In this document: piece after piece, positions 4,501-7,819 of the stretch
How the letters are laid out: each line of letters starts with the position of its first letter
How positions within the stretch are numbered: position 1 is the stretch's first letter
Origin: Eubacterium sp.
Lineage (GTDB): Bacteria > Bacillota_A > Clostridia > Peptostreptococcales > Anaerovoracaceae
Direction of reading: 5' to 3'
DNA length: 7,819 nucleotides
Assembly: GCA_021769545.1 (NCBI GenBank)
Contig: JAETSS010000057.1
Span: forward strand, 1-7,819
Notes under the pieces: model-generated
What the model was told of the DNA's origin: nothing
The model's database searches: none
What the model saw: the letters and a program-made list of their open reading frames with translations, nothing else
Translations under genes and position numbers: made by a program

Positions 4501-5385
4501 TTATTCTATATTTTGTACCTGTTCTCTTATCTTTTCTATCTCGCTTTTGGTTTCCAGCATGAGAGACGTTATCTCAAGGTCGTTTGATTTGGAGCCTATG
4601 GTATTGGCCTCCCTGTTCATCTCCTGTACGAGGAAATCCAGCTTTTTGCCTACCGGGCTGCTTCCCGACGTAAGTATGTCCTTAAGCTGCAGCATATGGC
4701 TGTCGAGCCTTACCAGCTCTTCGGTGATGTTTGATTTATCTGCAAAGACTGCAGCTTCCATCAGTATCCTTTCCTCCGGAACGTCTACGGCGTCCTCGAT
4801 AAGCTCCCTGATCCTGCTGTACAGCCTTTCCGTGTAATCCTTTACCACAAGAGGCGCTCTCGTCTCGATCTTCTTCACGATACCTCTTATCAATTCTCCT
4901 CTCATCAGCAGATCCTCCGACAGCTTCGCACCTTCTGCGGCACGCATGTTGTCCAGATTCTCAGTCGCCAGCACCACTGCCTGTCTGATGACCTCCACGA
5001 CCTCGTCTTCGTTCTCCACATCGGGCACGGCCTTCATCACGTCAGGCATGGACGCGATCATCTTGAGATCGATATCGCCGCCAAGTCCGTATGTATCTTT
5101 TAGTTCGTTGAGATTATCGATATACTGTCCGGCTATAATGGTGTTGAGCTTTACCGTCATATCCTCTTCGGTTATGTTCTCTATCATTATGGATATCTCC
5201 GCCTTGCCGCGTTTTATCTTCTGCTTTGCCACGTTCTTTATCTTCTCTTCCGCAAAGGAATAGCGTTTTGGCATCTTTACGTTTATATCTGAATATCTAT
5301 GATTTACCGTCTTTATCTCTGCCGTTACGGTCCTCTTTCCGTCTGAATACTCACCCCGTCCAAAACCCGTCATACTTTTTATCAT
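4501..5385 (-). CDS. yicC: YicC family endoribonuclease (YloC)
   Basis: YicC/YloC proteins are widespread endoribonucleases; E. coli YicC affects stability of small RNAs such as RyhB. The product has 294 residues, close to the usual 287-292. It starts MIKSMTGFGRGE, the family N-terminus, followed by TAEIKTVNHRYSDINVKMPK. The C-terminal DUF1732 region has K-L-D-F-L-V-Q-E-M-N-R-E, N-T-I-G-S-K-S and a final Glu-rich helix. The start at 5385 was chosen to match the family. GGTGA lies 5 nt upstream, a weak site. An in-frame ATG at 5397 would add four residues (MVKK). The gene is divergent from rqcH, as part of a neighbourhood also seen in Bacillus (yloA, yloC, gmk, rpoZ). Confidence 0.93.
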   Translation of the reverse strand: MIKSMTGFGRGEYSDGKRTVTAEIKTVNHRYSDINVKMPKRYSFAEEKIKNVAKQKIKRGKAEISIMIENITEEDMTVKLNTIIAGQYIDNLNELKDTYGLGGDIDLKMIASMPDVMKAVPDVENEDEVVEVIRQAVVLATENLDNMRAAEGAKLSEDLLMRGELIRGIVKKIETRAPLVVKDYTERLYSRIRELIEDAVDVPEERILMEAAVFADKSNITEELVRLDSHMLQLKDILTSGSSPVGKKLDFLVQEMNREANTIGSKSNDLEITSLMLETKSEIEKIREQVQNIE

Positions 5386-5397
5386 CTTTTTCACCAT

Positions 5398-5629
5398 TCC
5401 GATCTTTATATATGATAATATATATTGTAATGCGCAAGCTTGTCTCCGCGCATTTCTGTCTCACCTCGGCTCTGCCTGCGCTTTCGCTTGTCAGATCGAC
5501 TCAGTACATCTTCGTCGATGAAAGAAATCTCTAAGCTCTGTCTTAGCCTTCGCTGGCCAGTCGCAAGAGATTCTCTTTTCGCCGGGTCGAGAACATTATA
5601 CCACGAAAACCCCAAAGGAGGAAACAATT
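5398..5629. other. Structured divergent intergenic region between yicC and rqcH
   Basis: No credible gene is seen here. The region contains several inverted repeats: AATGCGC / GCGCATT (5429-5435 with 5448-5454), ATCGAC / GTCGAT (5495-5500 with 5514-5519), CTAAG / CTTAG (5531-5535 with 5542-5546), AATCTCT / AGAGATT (5526-5532 with 5566-5572) and the palindrome CTGGCCAG at 5553-5560. The part next to yicC (5400-5428) is very AT-rich; the rest is not. It must carry the promoters of both genes. It could also hold a structured leader, a small RNA or a dispersed repeat. The sequence alone does not decide between these. Confidence 0.4.
5417..5446 (-). promoter_or_regulatory. Weak candidate promoter of yicC
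   Basis: On the minus strand GAGACA (5446-5441, 4 of 6) is separated by 18 bp from TATATT (5422-5417, 5 of 6). The candidate -35 lies in the loop of the AATGCGC / GCGCATT dyad. Several overlapping TATA-like hexamers make the exact -10 uncertain. Confidence 0.3.
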
Positions 5630-7321
5630 ATGTCATTCGATGGCATGGTAACATACTCGGCAGCAAAGGAATTCAGCGATAAGCTGCGCCTCGGCAAGAT
5701 AGAGAAGATCTACCAGCCCCAGCCGGAGCAGCTGCTGTTTATAATACACACGAAAAACGGCAAGAAAAAGCTGTTTATATCGGCAAGCGGCAATCATTCG
5801 GCTGCGTATCTCGTAGACGATACTCCTGAAAACCCCGCAGTGCCCCCTGTCTTCTGCATGGTGCTGAGAAAGCATCTGAGCGCTGCCAGAATAACGGATA
5901 TAGTCCAGTACCAAAACGACAGGATCATCGAGATACTGATGGAAACCGTCAACGAGCTGGGCTTTTCGGTAAACAAAAAACTCATCATAGAAATAATGGG
6001 AAAGCACAGCAATGTTCTCCTTATCGACATGGCCACCGATAAAATAATCGACAGCATCAAGCACGTATCCATAGATGTCAACAGAGCCAGACAGATACTG
6101 CCCGGCAAGGCCTATCAGTACCCTCCGGCTCAGGAAAAGATCCCCTTCAAAGACGTCACCCTTACGGATATGGAAAGACTCGTATCCCATCAGTCACAGC
6201 CCGAACGCAGCATCCTTTCCGGTATACAGGGCATATCTCCCGCACTGGCCCAGACCATCGCATATGCGGGAGACGCTCATGCATGCTTCGATAAGCTTGA
6301 GGATATCATCGCTTCTATAGATGCCGACAATATCAGGCCTGCAGTATACCTCGACGAAAAGGGCAAGCCCGTGGATTTTCACATCACGGCACTTTCCGCG
6401 CTGGAAGGAGCATGCGATACCATCACCTTCGATACATTCAGCCGGGCAGCGGAATATTTCTTCAAACACAGGGAGACATCCAATACCGTAAAGCAGAAAT
6501 CAAACGATCTGCTTCGTATAGTCAGATCACATCTCGATAAGCTGAAGCTCAAGACCCAGCGCCTCAACGAAGATCTTTACAAGGCCGAAAACTCCGAGAA
6601 ATACAGGCTTTACGGCGAGCTGCTGACAGCTAATCTCCATATGGCAAAGCAGGGCGATACCTTTGCAGAGGTGATAAACTACTACGACGGAAGTACGTTG
6701 AAGATACCTCTGGACCCGAAATATTCGCCTGCAAAAAACGCACAGAACTTTTACAAGAAATACGGAAAATCAAAGACAGCCGTCAAGGAAAAGAAAATAC
6801 AGCTTGAAGAGGTCTCACGCGAAATAGAGTATCTGGAATCGGTAGTATCCTATGCGGAGCGAGTGAAGACGATAGAAGAAATCGACCTGCTTAAGCAGGA
6901 GCTCATAGACTCAGGCTTCATCAGATACAAGAAAAACAAACGCGATCAGGTGAAGAAAAACAAGCCGAAGCCCCACAGATACACGCTTTCCTCAGGCAAG
7001 ACAGTGCTGGTAGGAAGAAACAACAAGGAAAACGACTGGCTGACGTTAAAAAAAGCGGCCTCGACGGATATATGGCTCCACACCAAGGATATCCCCGGAT
7101 CCCATACGGTGATACTGCTGGAGGGCTCCGAGGCAAGCGAGACCGATCTGTTCGAAGCAGCCGCCATCGCGGCTTTCCACAGCAAAGGCGCAGATTCGGA
7201 AAACGTTCCCGTGGACTATACCAAGATACGCTATGTGAAGAAGCCCAACGGCGCCAAACCGGGAATGGTCATATTCACCCACAACAGGACCCTTTACGTG
7301 GACCCGAAGCTTCCCGTATGA
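5630..7321 (+). CDS. rqcH: RqcH / NFACT ribosome quality-control protein (fibronectin-binding family, YloA)
   Basis: RqcH (Rqc2 homologue) binds stalled 50S-peptidyl-tRNA complexes and recruits tRNA-Ala to add C-terminal alanine tails that mark nascent chains for degradation. The 563-residue protein has an NFACT-N domain (1 to about 270), helix-hairpin-helix and coiled-coil segments (about 180-440) and a C-terminal NFACT-R/DUF814 domain (about 450-560). The last contains D480-I-W-L-H-T-K-D-I-P-G-S-H-T-V-I. D97-R98 in Y-Q-N-D-R-I-I matches the Asp-Arg pair required for tailing in Bacillus RqcH. Older annotations call the family fibronectin-binding protein FbpA. There is no signal peptide, which fits the cytoplasmic role. 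The ATG at 5630 has AAAGGAGG 8 nt upstream. No convincing sigma-A promoter was found in the intergenic region. The gene ends 18 bp before a hairpin terminator. Confidence 0.95.
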   Translation: MSFDGMVTYSAAKEFSDKLRLGKIEKIYQPQPEQLLFIIHTKNGKKKLFISASGNHSAAYLVDDTPENPAVPPVFCMVLRKHLSAARITDIVQYQNDRIIEILMETVNELGFSVNKKLIIEIMGKHSNVLLIDMATDKIIDSIKHVSIDVNRARQILPGKAYQYPPAQEKIPFKDVTLTDMERLVSHQSQPERSILSGIQGISPALAQTIAYAGDAHACFDKLEDIIASIDADNIRPAVYLDEKGKPVDFHITALSALEGACDTITFDTFSRAAEYFFKHRETSNTVKQKSNDLLRIVRSHLDKLKLKTQRLNEDLYKAENSEKYRLYGELLTANLHMAKQGDTFAEVINYYDGSTLKIPLDPKYSPAKNAQNFYKKYGKSKTAVKEKKIQLEEVSREIEYLESVVSYAERVKTIEEIDLLKQELIDSGFIRYKKNKRDQVKKNKPKPHRYTLSSGKTVLVGRNNKENDWLTLKKAASTDIWLHTKDIPGSHTVILLEGSEASETDLFEAAAIAAFHSKGADSENVPVDYTKIRYVKKPNGAKPGMVIFTHNRTLYVDPKLPV

Positions 7322-7338
7322 CGAACTCAGACAAAAAC

Positions 7339-7375
7339 AATGGACAGAAGACTCATCAAAGAGACTCTGTCCATT
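7339..7375. terminator. Bidirectional terminator hairpin between rqcH and the convergent hydrolase gene
   Basis: AATGGACAGA (7339-7348) and TCTGTCCATT (7366-7375) form a perfect 10-bp stem around a 17-nt loop. On the plus strand, for rqcH, the stem is followed only by TT and then ACC, a weak tail, although four T in all run from 7374. On the minus strand the stem is followed by GTTTTTGT, a better tail. The right arm encodes the last codons of the hydrolase gene, and its TGA stop (7356-7358) lies in the loop. Confidence 0.65.
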
Positions 7376-7819
7376 TTACCATCTTCTCTATCACTTCATC
7401 GCCTCTGCTTGTTTCATTGCCGTTATGTATCTCATGAAACAGGCCTTCCCATTCGACGTATTCGATATCATCTCCGCGTTTCTTTAACCTCTCCGCTATC
7501 CTTCTGCTTCCTTCCACGCTGCATATCTTGTCGGCGCTGCCGTGCATCAGCAGTGTAGGTATGGCCGCCGCACGAAGATCGTCCTCCGCGGTCCCGTCCT
7601 CAAGAGCAAGCCCGATCTCAAAGCCGTCCACAGCACACTGTGCAGATATCCTGTTATGGGTCATGGGATTTTCCTTATACGGCTTCACTGATTCCGGATG
7701 ACCCAGATCAGCTTCATTGACGTCAGAGCTTACGGTCATCGTCGGCATTATCCGCGCCAGCATCTTCATCAAGCCGTAAAGCGGCTTAGGCACCGGTCTC
7801 ACGAGCCTTACCCACGGAG
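7356..7819 (-). CDS. Alpha/beta hydrolase, lysophospholipase / monoacylglycerol lipase-like, 5'-partial
   Basis: The frame stays open to the right edge, so the N-terminal part, including the expected GXSXG nucleophile, lies outside the window. The visible 154 codons match the C-terminal half of Hydrolase_4 (PldB / monoacylglycerol lipase-like) proteins. There is a cap region with NPMTHNRIS, then PTLLMHGSADKICSVEGSRRI with the catalytic Asp, and E-G-L-F-H-E-I-H-N with the catalytic His. Such enzymes cleave ester bonds of monoacylglycerols or lysophospholipids; the substrate here is not determinable. A GTG at 7802 could be read as a start, but in-frame codons continue upstream (Pro-Trp-Val-Arg-Leu) and half the fold would be missing, so it is treated as internal. 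The gene is convergent with rqcH and shares a terminator with it. Confidence 0.85.
   Translation of the reverse strand, partial: PWVRLVRPVPKPLYGLMKMLARIMPTMTVSSDVNEADLGHPESVKPYKENPMTHNRISAQCAVDGFEIGLALEDGTAEDDLRAAAIPTLLMHGSADKICSVEGSRRIAERLKKRGDDIEYVEWEGLFHEIHNGNETSRGDEVIEKMVKWTESL

Noticed and set aside
5406..5627. Minus-strand open frame of 73 codons in the yicC-rqcH gap
   Set aside because: Its start lies inside the reverse complement of the rqcH Shine-Dalgarno. No ribosome site precedes it, and it covers the inverted repeats and the AT-rich yicC upstream DNA. It is better explained as non-coding.
7356..7802. GTG at 7802 as the true start of the hydrolase
   Set aside because: The frame continues upstream to the window edge with plausible residues, and a 148-residue product would lack the nucleophile half of the alpha/beta hydrolase fold.
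1..7819. tRNA, rRNA or CRISPR arrays
   Set aside because: No cloverleaf-like sequence, rRNA motif or regularly spaced repeat was seen on either strand.

Overview
The window looks like a piece of a Bacillota (class Clostridia-like) chromosome. The reasons are strong AGGAGG-type Shine-Dalgarno sites before almost every gene, the Firmicutes neighbourhood rqcH / yicC / gmk / rpoZ, and Firmicutes-type S2 and EF-Ts. No genus can be named from the sequence. Most of it is housekeeping DNA on the minus strand. The accessory part is the first ~0.93 kb, which is visibly more AT-rich.

From the left edge: (1) positions 1 to about 130 hold the 3' end of an IS3-family-like insertion sequence, with the C-terminus of its transposase on the plus strand. 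(2) Positions 141-867 hold a two-gene minus-strand operon: a minimal nucleotidyltransferase (MNT) followed, with an 8-bp overlap, by a HEPN-domain protein. This is the layout of an MNT/HEPN toxin-antitoxin pair. Its promoter (899-927) lies inside a near-perfect inverted repeat that may be an operator. (3) Positions 1026-1167 are the 3' region of the next operon, with three hairpins, the last a Rho-independent terminator. (4) tsf and rpsB (1168-2903, minus) encode EF-Ts and ribosomal protein S2. They are driven from a promoter at 3076-3104 through a leader of about 165 nt.

(5) A stand-alone LytTR DNA-binding protein (3120-3491, minus) lies directly upstream. (6) rpoZ and gmk (3597-4408, minus) overlap by one base and have their own extended -10 promoter at 4456-4484. 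(7) yicC (4501-5385, minus) comes next. (8) A structured divergent intergenic region of about 240 bp separates yicC from rqcH. (9) rqcH (5630-7321, plus) encodes the NFACT-family ribosome quality-control factor. (10) A hairpin at 7339-7375 lies between rqcH and a convergent alpha/beta hydrolase gene that runs off the right edge.

Functionally, translation and RNA metabolism dominate: S2, EF-Ts, omega, guanylate kinase, YicC ribonuclease and RqcH. Several usual neighbours are missing: remA between yicC and gmk, coaBC/priA after rpoZ, and pyrH/frr after tsf. No wholly undescribed system is evident. The points most worth following up are the MNT/HEPN module with a non-canonical HEPN motif and its dyad promoter, the rpsB leader next to a lone LytTR regulator, and the structured rqcH/yicC intergenic region.
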